From contig VXAA01007177.1 in the NCBI GenBank assembly GCA_013399115.1, positions 210,505 to 274,504 on the forward strand: a stretch of 64,000 bases of DNA. The letters are read 5' to 3'. Positions within the stretch are counted from its first letter, which is position 1. Every line of letters begins with the position of its first letter. Under the pieces are notes generated by a model. That model did not search any database, was not told the DNA's origin, and saw nothing but the letters and a program-made list of their open reading frames with translations. Of this stretch, positions 1-12,200 are shown in pieces. Both the position numbers and the translations under genes were made by a program. The DNA is from Anseranas semipalmata (Eukaryota; Chordata; Aves; Anseriformes; Anseranatidae).

Positions 1-478
1 AACCTTTTAGAACTGTGCAATATAATTTCCTGAACACTAAGCATGCTCCAACTTAATAGTGCACGACACTGGGCGTTAGGTATGCTTCAGCTATACCCGG
101 CAGCTAGTAGGCCCATACGGTCTGATGAACTCCTGTTTACAGAGACTAGCTCAAATGCAAAAGTGATTTAGGCATGTTAGCGTCAAACTACATTCATTCT
201 AATAAGCCTGCTAAGACCACAGGCTCATTAGCTACAGGGTAGCAATCTACTGACATAACAATACTATTTCCTACTTAATTACTCCAAAATTCTTCTGCTG
301 TGAAAAAAATACCTGTGAAGCATGCTGTGAAAATGGCTGTAACATCAGCTGAAGGACAATAGCCAACTACTTACCTGCCAACTGTTTTTTCAGATATACC
401 ACTAAAGTTCTATGATGATGATTACACACAAGATACAACATGGTTACAATGCAGATATTTTTTGCTACTTGTCTTCTG

Positions 479-501
479 AAAAAAAAAAAAAAAAAAAAAA
501 A
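479..501. repeat. Poly(A) run, 23 bases
   Basis: Uninterrupted A tract with no recognisable retroposed body upstream. Confidence 0.95.
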
Positions 502-732
502 CAGAAATTGTACAAACTGCAATGCAAGAATGATAATTTTCTAGGTCAGAAACTCAGAACTTAGGAAACCCGAGGCTGGCTCAGCAATGTCAGTTCAGCA
601 CTCATGCATATGTTTTAGGGTATAGTCCTTATTTACCTGTTCTTGGTAGAATTTTTTCACATTTGCCTAATTGAATACATTACACTATGTTCTGGGAGCA
701 TATCAAGGATAAACTGTGAAAGAGAATAAATT

Positions 733-806
733 ACCAAAAGAAAACTGATTCATCCATCATGTAAGTAGGACCAAAAGAAAATTGATTCATCCATCATGTA
801 ACTAGG
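733..806. repeat. 37-bp tandem duplication
   Basis: Copies at 733-769 and 770-806 (ACCAAAAGAAAA(C/T)TGATTC...) differ at two positions, so this is a recent direct duplication. Confidence 0.95.
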
Positions 807-1271
807 AAAGTCTGTAGGAGCAGGGTATGTCTGGAAATGGTAGGTGAAGGATGAGGGATTTGAATTGTGACAGTGAGAACTGAATCTACCACAAAGTTCT
901 AATATGATGGTAATCGAGACGCTTAAACCAAAATTTTCACATATGGCTGCTAATGGCAGCTAAAAATGGCCACATTTTCTGGGTACCTATTTGAGTCATC
1001 CTTGGCAGATACATAGAAGTGCCAAATGATCACAGCTGTGACTGAAATGAGTTGGATCTATGCTTGTTATTTAAAGCGTTCTGAAAAATGAGGCCCAAAC
1101 TCTTTCAAATTAGTGAACACATCAGTGTTCGCTAACTATTCATGAACACCTGATCATTTTAATTTCTTTCAAAACTTTAATTTCTTGTACAGACTTCCTT
1201 AATACTGACAAAGTTATTCTACAACATCTTGACTTTTTGATCACCTTATAGCTTTAGCACAGATTTTTTTC

Positions 1272-1880
1272 ACAGAATCACAGAATTGTAGGGGTTGGAA
1301 GGGACCTCCAGAGATCATCGGGTCCAACCCCCCTGCCACAGCAGGTTCCCTAGAGCAGGCTGCACAGGTAGGCGTCCAGACGGGTCTTGAATATCTCCAC
1401 AGAAGGAAACTCCACAACCTCCCTGGGCAGCCTGTTCCAGTGCTCTGTCACCCTCACCGTGAAGAAGTTCTTTTGCATGTTGGTGCGGAACTTCCTAGGC
1501 TCCATTTTGTGGCCATTGCCCCTTGTCCTGTTCCCACAGACCACTGAAAAGAGTTTGGCTATATCCCTGTGTCCCCCACACTGCAGGTATTTATATACAT
1601 TGATAAGATCCCCTCTCAGTCTTCTTTTCTCAAGGCTGAACAGACCCAGGTCTCTCAGCCTTTCCTCATAGGCGAGATGCTCCAGGCCCCGTATCATCTC
1701 TGTGGCCCTGCGCTGGACTCTCTCCAGAAGATCCCTGTCTTTTTTGTACCGGGGAGCCCAGAACTGGTCACAGTACTCCAGGTGAGGCCTGAGCAGGGCA
1801 GAGTAGAGGGGGAGGATCACCTCCCTTGACCTGCTGGCCACGCTCCTTTTAATGCACCCCAGGATCCCATTGGCCTTTCA
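1272..1880 (-). mobile_element. CR1 LINE fragment, 5'-truncated, with remnant reverse-transcriptase C-terminus
   Basis: The + strand starts with CACAGAATCACAGAATTG, the complement of the CR1 3' tail. It continues with GGAAGGGACCTCCAGAGATCATC and a block that on the minus strand encodes the C-terminal part of the CR1 ORF2 polymerase ([35 protein letters not shown]; minus-strand frame 1841 to 1350). Homology stops at about 1880. This is the best preserved CR1 in the window and still keeps a 163-codon open frame, which suggests a fairly young insertion. Confidence 0.93.
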
Positions 1881-2500
1881 ATGGTTAGATATAGCTTACA
1901 TAGGTAAGGGCCCAACATCAGATGATTTCTATTCCACCAAAGGATTTATGCCTAGTGTCAAATTCAGAAATGACATTAATGCTTGCAATATTCTTTTCAC
2001 TTGAAATATGCCAATTTAGCCTCTGAATGAATTTAGCACTGTAATGTTAGACTGACTGTAAACCTTAGCTGGTTAAATAAAGTTTCAGATGGGCATAGAG
2101 AGACACTATTTCCATTGCATCGTCCGGGAAGTTCACTTCCTTGCCTGTTTCTGCTGTTCCTACACTCACTGGAAATGCAGGGTGTCTTCACCATTTTCTG
2201 AAACTTATAAACAACTCCATGCAAGGATATATGTTGAAGACTGAGATAATCAAGCATATATCAAAGATTTAAATTTCTGACCTCTGGGCTACTTCCAAGC
2301 TAGCTTTCATCTGAGCTGTGGTTTTATTGTTTTAATTAATTAAATTAACTGACAGTTTATTTCCTGTGGTAACAAGATTGTATTTATAGACAGGATATAT
2401 TGAGATCTACTTCATGCTTTTGGTTTCTACCTTGCAACAACAGTGTTTTAGTAGGAAAGCTTGGCTATTTCTAGCTAGTAGAAGAAATCAGCCTGTGAGG

Positions 2501-2652
2501 ATCACAGAATCACAGAATTGTTGAGGTGAGAAGGGACCTCCTGAGATCATCTAGTCCTACCCTTGCTCAAGCTGGGTGAGCTAGAGCAGGTTTCCCAGGA
2601 CTATATCCAGCCATCTGTTGATATGTCCACAAATGGAGACTCCACAACTTCA
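2501..2652 (-). mobile_element. CR1 LINE 3' fragment
   Basis: ATCACAGAATCACAGAATTG, then GAAGGGACCTCCTGAGATCATCTAG and the CTCAAGCTGGGTGAGCTAGAGCAGG region of CR1, in reverse orientation and running out near 2650. It lies about 620 bp from the larger CR1 in the same orientation. Confidence 0.88.
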
Positions 2653-5600
2653 CCATACTAACATGCCTGTATTCAGATTAGCTTATATTTATTTCTACAT
2701 TTTGTTTCCTTCTTGAATTTTCTAAAAGTCCTCCCTGCTAAATAGTTATACCATTATAACATAGCTGGGATAAATATCCATCAGTATTCATCAACATCTA
2801 ACCTACTTCTAGGACAACCACTTGCTTAAATTGAATGCAAATTAAATACAATACCTTCCAAATATGATAACCCTCTTCTAATATCACATAATAGAAGGAA
2901 CAGATTAAAAACTTGTAGGATGTAAGTCACAACAATTTTGACTGTGAATTCAGTCCCTGTTTTTACAGCTCTTCATCCACTGTGCAGATTTAAACTGTAA
3001 AGTCTGCGTTTTCTACTCTGAGGTGCTGAGCCTGTAAAGATGTAATGCATGCTTAAAGTTAATGGATTTTATCTCTGCTGAATTCTGAAGCATTCAAGTT
3101 TTCCATTGTTAATTGTGGAATAGGTTGGTCCAACCATTGCAGAAGAGATGGTGTTTGTGCTCTGAGAATCAATGTTTTCTGCAGTTTTGTTGAATATCAT
3201 CTGTTCTTCCTGAAAATCTAACTTTTGAGCGCTTATAATGTGTGACCACTTATAAATTGATAGTATTCTTGTTACCATAATGGGCTCCCAGTTACCATAT
3301 CTTTTCAAGTCTAATATATTTTCCAAGTTATAGTTGGGGATACTACTTGGCATTCCTCTTCTATTATTGTTCTAGTCAACTTTCCTGGAAGATAACTCTT
3401 TTGTTACTGTTAACTATCTTTTCCTCAAGAACATATTAAATTTTAGTAACAAAGCGTGTGTTCTTCTCCCTATAAATCTCAGAATTATTGATTCTGCTGA
3501 ACTAGTATGAAACATATTGCAACAGCTTAGTAGAGAGATGGGGAGAAAAAAGAGGTAATAAAGTCTGTAACGCACACAGGTAACTTCATTGCATACAAAA
3601 TTCATCATTACCTTTATAGCCATACGCTCAAACTTTTCAGTCAGCAAGAGGTAGCAAAAGACAGGGGGTGTGCATGTGTAAGGTGTAGGGGTATGGTGAG
3701 GTCTGGACTTAATAATAAAGGAAGGTAGGTTTATAAACCAAAGGAAAGGCTTTGATCTTGGAAGGGTCTGTAGGAAAGGGCAGGCAGAAGAATTGTATCC
3801 TGAGCCTCAAAGCATCAAGTGATGGAAGTTTCAGTGCTGAAGTGTTGGACCTGAGTGCAAAATGAAAAAAGGAGGAAAGGGAAATCATAATGTGAAATGG
3901 GAGAGTATTTCTGAAGGGAAAGCTTAAGTTCTATTAGAGATCTTAAGCTATTGACTGGAAAATTATGGGAGATTCTGAGTTAAGAATATTTGAGTTGTGT
4001 TGTCAAAACTGAGTGCAGAAAAAGCAAAATAAATCATGCATAGAATTGGTGACATGCATGTTGACATCAGAGGGCAAGACTTGAGCTAGATGTGAATGAA
4101 TGAGATTGAGAGTGGAGACAGGGAAGAGGTGACACAGTGATAAAAATTTATCCCAACCCGTCCTTACTACAAAGTGTCCCAGTTTTCTATTTTAGCAGTG
4201 AAAGTGAGATGGAGTGCCCTTTTTTTTGTTGTTGTTGCTTAAATTCCTGGCCATCTTCCTTTTCCCTGTGCCAGAATGTTTCCCTGAGAACCCCTGAACA
4301 CAACACCCCAGTTTTTCACTTTAAAAATATGAGCAGTCTGCCAAGATATGGAAAGAATCTGCAGATTGCTACTGACTTACCAGTTATTTTGGCATCATTT
4401 TCCACATGACCTATCTTGGAAGATATTTTAACTCACATTTTGAGTGATGCTTCTTCCAAACGGAAACCTCTGTCTTTAATGGTTAGTTTTGCAGCACCAA
4501 GCAGTCTATTGATTTTGATCTGATTTATAGAACTAACATCTTGGTCTAATGCTTTCCATATTCACTATCTTTGCTTTCCGCTATAACAGTGTAAATATAC
4601 TAGTATTCAATTAAGTGCCTCAAGCTACTGAAGTAGAATTTATTCTGAATTAATTAATTCTGAATTTTGGTCTACCACATCATAAGGGACAACAGAGGTT
4701 CAAAACATAGACCTCCTTTCTAGAAAGTGGTTGGCCTTTTGGTAACCATCCACCTTCATTAGCTGAATGAATGTTTAGTATACCGATCTGACAAATAATT
4801 CCCAAGTTTGGGGCAAAATTATTCCAAATACCTGTCATCACAGCTAGAAATCTAGAATCTCACCAAACATCTCTGGATATAAATGTAGATTTGATGTTTT
4901 AAGGATGGAAGAAGTTGGTCAGAAAGGGAAGTACAACCACTGATCTTTCAAAGAAAAGATAAAATAGATTCTGACTTCCCTATCCCTACTTATCTGGGAA
5001 TGACTTGGGAATCCCTTATATCAGCGTAAGTGCAGCGGGGAGGAAACATAATCTGCATTCTCTTGGATTCTCAGACCTCTGCCATTCTACTGGGATGGCA
5101 GTGCTTCTCTCTTTTTTTGGCAACAGAGGAAAAGGAAAAGAGCTTTCCTCATTTGTTTGTGTCAGAGAATATGTTCCACTACCATTTAAAATACAGGTTT
5201 CCCCCATGAGTAAGCCATAGTATTTAGCTTTGTAAAACAGCCTCTGGATGGAAGTGCAATGTGTTCCAATACAGTTTGCTTTCACATGTGCAATTTGTTT
5301 GCGACTCATGAATCCCCATCAATATGGCTTCTGTAGAAGACGTTATGAATGCCATCAATCCTTTATTTGTATTTGAATCACATCTATAAGGCACTGAGAT
5401 TTCATAAGATACCAAGCAGATTTTGAGAGGTCAGCAGTTTGCATCTCCAGAACAAAAAAAAAAAAAAAAAGAAGAAGAAATCATTTATGTGGTAGATTTT
5501 AGTGAAAAGTCTATGTGAAAGAGCAACAGAAATTCCTGACAAAGCCTCTCCCCCTCCAATCCCTCCCACTGCCTATGCTTTTGCATCCTTCTTAAGTATC

Positions 5601-8600
5601 ACCTCTCCTTTCCATCAGGACTGGCACTCAAAGATACCAGATGGCAGCCTCAAGATTGTAGCACCCTTTAATGTCTGCCCTTTACTGTCTGGCAAAAGTG
5701 TTGACATTTCTGCCTTGAATGAGAACTGAAAACATTTAAAAATATATTCAACATGAACAGTCAGTGTCTAAGATGTTGTTTACACACTGCTAATGGGCTT
5801 TGACTTTAATAGAATGATCTTAGGTCTGCAGAACCCACAGTCAGGTGTGAACTGGATATATTTTCTTCTGTTATTTCTGTTACGTTACAGGAATAACCAC
5901 CCTTTCTACCCATGGACTTAAGACCTGTGGATACTATTTCTGTCAGCAAATAAGAGGGCACTGTTGTGAGTTTTCTTGCAAGCATCAACTAAGCTATGAG
6001 AATACAATCTCCTAGAATAACCATCAGGAAGCTCTTGCCTCCACCTTTGGGAGGAGTTGTTACATTGGTACAATCAGGAAAAGGTCAGGCTTTTAAGCTG
6101 AAGGGGCAAAAACAAGTTCATGTTCTATTAAATATTTGACTCTTGACCAGTTATTGGATTATAATGCTCACTGTCGCAGGTCTTTGTCTTTAGTTGCGCA
6201 CTGATGTTCAGGAGGTAAATTGTACAAATGTCTCTTCATCACTGAAAGTAAAATTAATTTATTTGGTTGGCTGAACTGAGCACATAAATACTGGAATGAA
6301 TTGTTCATTTCTAAGAGTAAGTTTCAGAAAAAATCTCTGGAATTTGTTTTTCTGAAGGACTCCAAGTAGGGACCTGAACTGATAAGAAGATATGTATTTT
6401 CTGTAAAAAGTTAAACAATCTCAACTTACAGTAGAGCAGAGTTACAAGAAGCTCTTGGTATGCCGGAGTACTGGGCACTGGATGAATGTACTGACTGACA
6501 CGTGAAGAGAGCACTGGTAGGGTGCTATATATCTCCTGCATCTCGTTCGTAGCACAGCGTTATTTCTGATGGCTACTTAAGCAAACTGTTTATCTCCTCT
6601 TCATCTTAAGTTATTAAATAGCTGCAAGGGTGAGATGAACATCAACTGATTTTAAACCAATGTGCATCTTTTGAGATTAGGTTCTGATTTCTCATTGGTG
6701 GAAATCTGGGAGGGGATAGGAAGGAGAATGGAGCAAAATATGTAGAACACCTATTTAATTCATGGCTGTAGGTTGATAAATCTGAAGTCATGTCCTAATA
6801 CAAAGAATATAACGTTACTCTGATACCAGCCTGCTGTAATGCAAGGTGATGTGAGCTTTCTTTTAATGTAGTTTAAATTTAAGATTAAATTTTATTATGC
6901 ACAATTTTCCGCAGATTTAGGATTTTGCCTCAGAGTATTGACATTCTAACTGTGAACATGTAAGCATGTAAACACGAACATGTAAAACTGATGAATAACA
7001 TCATAAATTATATACAAAAAAAACCCCAGAGGTTCATTTCAGTAACCTATTTTTTTAATCTTGAAAACATTATCAATACTCTGAGAAAAAGAAAAAAAAT
7101 CTTGAGACATCAGTGTGCCATTACATGGCCGTGTAATAATGTACATTACTAAAATTTTAACATTATAACTCTTTCTATAAAGTTTTTGAGACAGCATGTC
7201 ACGTTTTACATCTTTGGAAAGTTTTCTTTTTTGTTGTTCATCTTTCTTTAAATTATTCCCAATTGTTAAAAGGCACAAATTTTCCATTAACAATATAGGT
7301 GGCCATTTAATTCTTAAATATGTTGAATAATTCAAGACATGTGGGTATCAAAATATAGGACATCATTTACCAACAAATCCCTAGAATTAAGGTATACTGC
7401 TTAAAGATTCAGCACAGAAGGACTACAAGTAGCTGCAAAATGAATACTGCTTTCTGCTTGCACACCCTGTATTTTGACAGGCCATATTGTCTTGAGATAG
7501 AACATCAGAAAAAGAATGAATAATTTAATCGGAAATAGATGAGACAAATAGTATAAGGGACAGTACATGGATTTCCTGCTTGAAAGCTGAAGTCTGCCTG
7601 TGCTTCACATGACCAGCCAACCATTCCACTCTAAAAGCTAAGCTGATTGCAAACAGGTTTCTTCATGTTAGTTTCTAAACCAAACAGATAAAACATTCAG
7701 ATTGCTAGCAGATGCAGTGGGTTGTTCTGTGGATTTAAGGGGCACATACCTCATACTGCCCTTATTAAAAGTCTGTAAGGTAATTTTAAAATTAAGACTA
7801 TGTCGTTGACATGAATTTTTAAAAATCCATTTTCTATTCAGCAAAAACCTGAAAACTGTAAGGTTCATTTCCATAAATATATTGCATGGATTTACTTTTT
7901 GCACCCAAGTTTTTATCTGAAATAATATTCTGTATGATCTGCTTAACCAAAAAAAAAAAAAAATTGAATACCATTGTACTTTGGTAGGGATCTGCATTCT
8001 CTTCCTCTGCAGCATTAAGAACTGCTGGACAGAGTTATTTTTGGATGGAGTGAACAGAATGAGAAAATTTACATCTTAAATTAGAAAAAATACATATATT
8101 AAGAACTAAGTATGAATGGTCTCTTTTGATCACAAGAGGTGGAATAAACATGTGGGATGCAAATGGCTTATGTCAAGACATGCTGTTCCTGCATTTCCTT
8201 ACTGTTCTTTCCTATTTAAAATGCTGTTTTAATTCATCTTCGCATTTGTACATGCTGAGTGATAGGGTTAGAGAGAGCGAGTGTTGTTTGCACATCTAAA
8301 CCCTTTTTGTTGGTATTTTGGTGACATCTAGTGGTGACAAAGCTTTTAGCCAGTTTTATGTCCTATGCTGCTGTAGCAGGAGCATCGCTTCATGGAGAAT
8401 GCTGGTAACTGTGGGTGCAAAACTGGGATTTTGTCAACTGCGGAAGAAAAGGATCAGCAACAGTTCTCACTTCTTCTTTCACTGCCCAATCTGCAAATTT
8501 CTGATTCTTTCAAATACAAACAAACCGATATCGTGTTGATTATTTTAAGGTTTCAAAGTCAGGTTCCACTGATATTGTCAAGAGCAGTAGCAAAACGGAA

Positions 8601-9160
8601 GACTGGAAGCAGGGTTAGGTGATGCCATGGTGAAACCTTGCTAGCTGGTCTTCGTCCCCGCCCACTGCTGACAAGATTAAAATGTTGTGTACAAATTGTA
8701 AGAGCTTGCATATTATAAAGCAATACCTGGTGCTGACAGAAAGCCACAGAAAACAGCTTTAGATGGTCTTTTAGATGTCTAAATGAAAGAGAACTAAGCT
8801 CAGCTGCCCGGTTGTGAGTACCAAACCAGTTTTACATGTGTGTTATACGGTTACCTTTGTTAGAATTCATATCCATACCTGTGAAATCAGTCTCAGGCCC
8901 AGTGTATACAATAAAGTAAAAAAAGAACTCAAGCTGTGAGAGTTCTCTTTTCTCTTCCTCAAAGAATTAGTGCTGAATGGAGATACTTTGGTTGAACAGC
9001 ACTGTTTTCTACAACACAAACATTTTATTTTTAATAAATATTTATGAGGAGTTGGCAAGGGAGGAAGAGGTTATATTTTGTTGATTAGAAAAAACAGTGA
9101 TTCAATAAATGACATTAAGCTACTGGCTTTTCTGCTTTTGTTTCAGTACTATGAATATGT

Positions 9161-9206
9161 AGAGAGAGAGAGAGTGTGTGTTTGAAAGAGAGAGAGAGAA
9201 AGAGTA
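9161..9206. repeat. (GA)n/(GT)n microsatellite
   Basis: GAGAGAGAGAGAGTGTGTG followed by a second GA run. Confidence 0.9.
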
Positions 9207-12200
9207 TGTGAGACAGGTGGCAGTGGGGTTGCTATAGCAATTACTTGTCACTAATGATAGGAGGGTAATTACTGCAGCAAATTCCCACGTAGCTATTCAG
9301 CACACAAGTTAGACTATTCCCATCCTAAAATATTCTTTCTGTACTTGCAGGATTACCTTTTTCATCAGATGGCTACAGGCTACATTTCTAAAATTTACAA
9401 TAGTGTAAATCCAGAATAAGTTCATTAGTTATGCTGTCACTGGAATCAGCATTTAGTCACCCCATCGACTTTCAAAGAGCTAGTGAAGTTCTCTCTTTTG
9501 GGATCTACTTTCCTCAAGATACGATACAAAATTTTGATTTTCAGAATGCTTTTTGTACATTCAATGTCTAAAACATATTGAGGTCACCTTCAGTTTTGCA
9601 TTAGAGTAATCGAGACTAGTATGTGATTGAGTCTGACTCATCACTTAATTGCGCAAGATGTAAATCAGGATTTTCTGCAGTGAACTAATAAAATTAAACT
9701 ATTAATAACTGTGCAAACAACTACAAATCAGGCTATGTTTGAAGTCATTGAGAGAGTTTCATTGCAATATGTTCATTAGTATATTTTTCTTTTCTTCTCT
9801 TTCCACTATTTGTAGCTTAATACTGGCTTAGCACCTCATGCTAATCAGAAAAAAAAAAATCTACATTGCATTTCATCTTTAGGCTGGCTTATCCTGCAGT
9901 GTTAAAAACATTTCTAAAGGAATAAATATAGATGCAAATTCACTGCTGATATATATAATGAAGATCTATGTTTTTTGTAGAGTGGTCATCACTAATAAAA
10001 TGGTCGCAAAAAGCATATCTCATTTCCACAAATACATGGTGTTACCTTGGCTACAGTATTTCTTAATGATTCTCTTTTCCTTAATGATTTTCTTTATCCT
10101 TTTACCTGCCTTTTACTAATGAAAATGTGGATTATGGATATTACCTTTTAATTAACTGGTGGCAAATATGTGGAATTACAAGCCGCTTTAGAGAATTATT
10201 TTTTCCCCCCAGCTGGCTGGACTGTGATGATTTGAGGGCACACACTATAATCTCTGTCTTTTCAAGAAGTTTAAGTAACAGATTTCATAACTATGGGCTG
10301 GAAAGATAGCACCTATACTCCCTAGATGGGTGAGATTGCCAATTGTACCATAATTAACAAACGTTTGATGCACTCCAACTTAAGTGTATTTCTTTCTGTC
10401 TCTCTTGTCAGAAAATCTGAAACCGTGCATCTCTGTGGTTACTGGTATTAAAGTACCTAGGCTTATTTCAGTTTCCATCCTTAAGATAATTTACTGACAA
10501 ATTCATTTTTCAAATTTCATTTTTTCACTTTTGTTTCTCCAACATTGCAGTTTATTAACGTAAGATCAAGATAAGCATTATTTGCTGTATTAATATTCCT
10601 AAAATACATGCTTATAAAATGCAATTGTTTGGAGTTATTTTTTAGTACAATTGAGTTATTTCAATTCATAGATAAAACAGGTTAATATGCTGAAAGTTAA
10701 AATCCATTTGCCAGCTGATGACTTTGTACAGTAATTAAAATAATACTTGCTATAACAACATGAAAAACTGTATGTTCAAATAAGGATTTTCACAATTTCC
10801 TTTCCTTTGTTTATGCCTCAGGTGAACATTTCATACATAGGAAGGTTGATTTATAATTTTCTTCTGATGTGTGAATCAGTAAATCTTATGAATCAATTTC
10901 TCCTCATAGATAGCACTTGAATTCCCAAGGATTTCATGAGAAGCACTTCCCATTTTTCTCACTAAAAATATATAGCTTGATGCCAATTAAAATTCAGTGC
11001 ACAGTGTATCCAGTAACCCTGATAATCAGTAAAAACATGTCAGAGAGCAAGATGGTTTCTCCAACTGAATGGAAATCTCAACAAGCAGTTAACCTACAAT
11101 AGGAAGAAACTCATTACTGGGATAGCTTGCTGCCTTACAGCACTTGAAAAGCTGATTAAAGAAATAATGACGTGAAACTATATATAATCCTGGCAAAAGC
11201 GAATGACAGATATTTCAGCTTGCACCAATACTTACGTTGGCTCAGAGCAAAAAAAAAATATTTTTATTGATTGGACCATTACGTTACATTAATGTACAAG
11301 TATGTCCATTTATTCCCCAAAACCTACATCATTTTTATTGTTTCAGCTCTTTGACTCCTGATGACTTGAGTTCAAGTCCCAAACGGACTTCTGATCAGCA
11401 GGGTAGCTGATTTCCCAATAAAGAGAGAGAGAAAACGTGTAAACTTGGTGAAGTGCTCCACAAGCTCCAGCTTGCAAACCTCGCAGAGAGTGCAGCCCAT
11501 CCAGCTCACAGACTCTCACCTAATACAACATGCTGTAAGTTGTGAAGAAATGTGTTTAAGTATAAATAGTCTCTACTGGCTTCAGGAAGTAAAACTGTTC
11601 CCTTAGTTTAGTCAACACATTGCTTGCTGGGGAAGCTGAGAGGCCAATGTCCTAGGCTCACCAGTGATTTCTCCCTGTAAAATGAAAGTTAGCAATAATT
11701 GTGTGTATAATATTGTCTATTAGGTGGTGCATAAAGGCTTGCATTGTATGTACATACTGTAGTTGTATAGAAAACATTACAGAGTGAGCCTGCTTTTAGC
11801 TTGATGCCTCATACAGTGGTAATTAAGGAGAACAGCCTTTTGATTTGCTACTATTTGCAGTTCTGCAGGAAAAACTGAGTTTAGGCTATCTTGTGCTGTG
11901 CATTGTTGCCATGTTTAATCTTCTGATTCGCTAGGAACAATTACATGCGACACCTATGGAGAATTTAATTGCTTAGCTCCTGCCTCTACGGCAATTGTAA
12001 TTATGGTGCAGTACTATTTGGAAAAAAAAAAAGTGTGGTGTTTTTTAGAACATAGCACTGAATAATACCAAGGTTAGATTTATACAACAGCATATCTCCA
12101 AGAATTAGCTCCAGAATTAACCCTGTGTTTCTTTTGATGAGAGGCCAGGCAAAATAAAGCAATGGTTATTGTAAATATCCTCATGTAAAGCTTTCCATTC

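Larger units (their letters stand above)
1..1271. other. Intergenic, left edge of the gene desert
   Basis: AT-rich. Holds the poly(A) run and the 37-bp tandem duplication listed separately. No exon-like open frame with splice sites was found. Confidence 0.6.

Noticed and set aside
7668..8015. 115-codon minus-strand open frame
   Set aside because: AT-rich, Phe/Lys-rich translation with no family resemblance and no exon signals.
11238..11378. tRNA or SINE-like internal promoter: TGGCTCAGAGC (A-box-like) and AGTTCAAGTCC (B-box-like)
   Set aside because: The boxes are about 130 bases apart, too far for a tRNA. No acceptor stem or cloverleaf can be drawn and no SINE body is recognisable.
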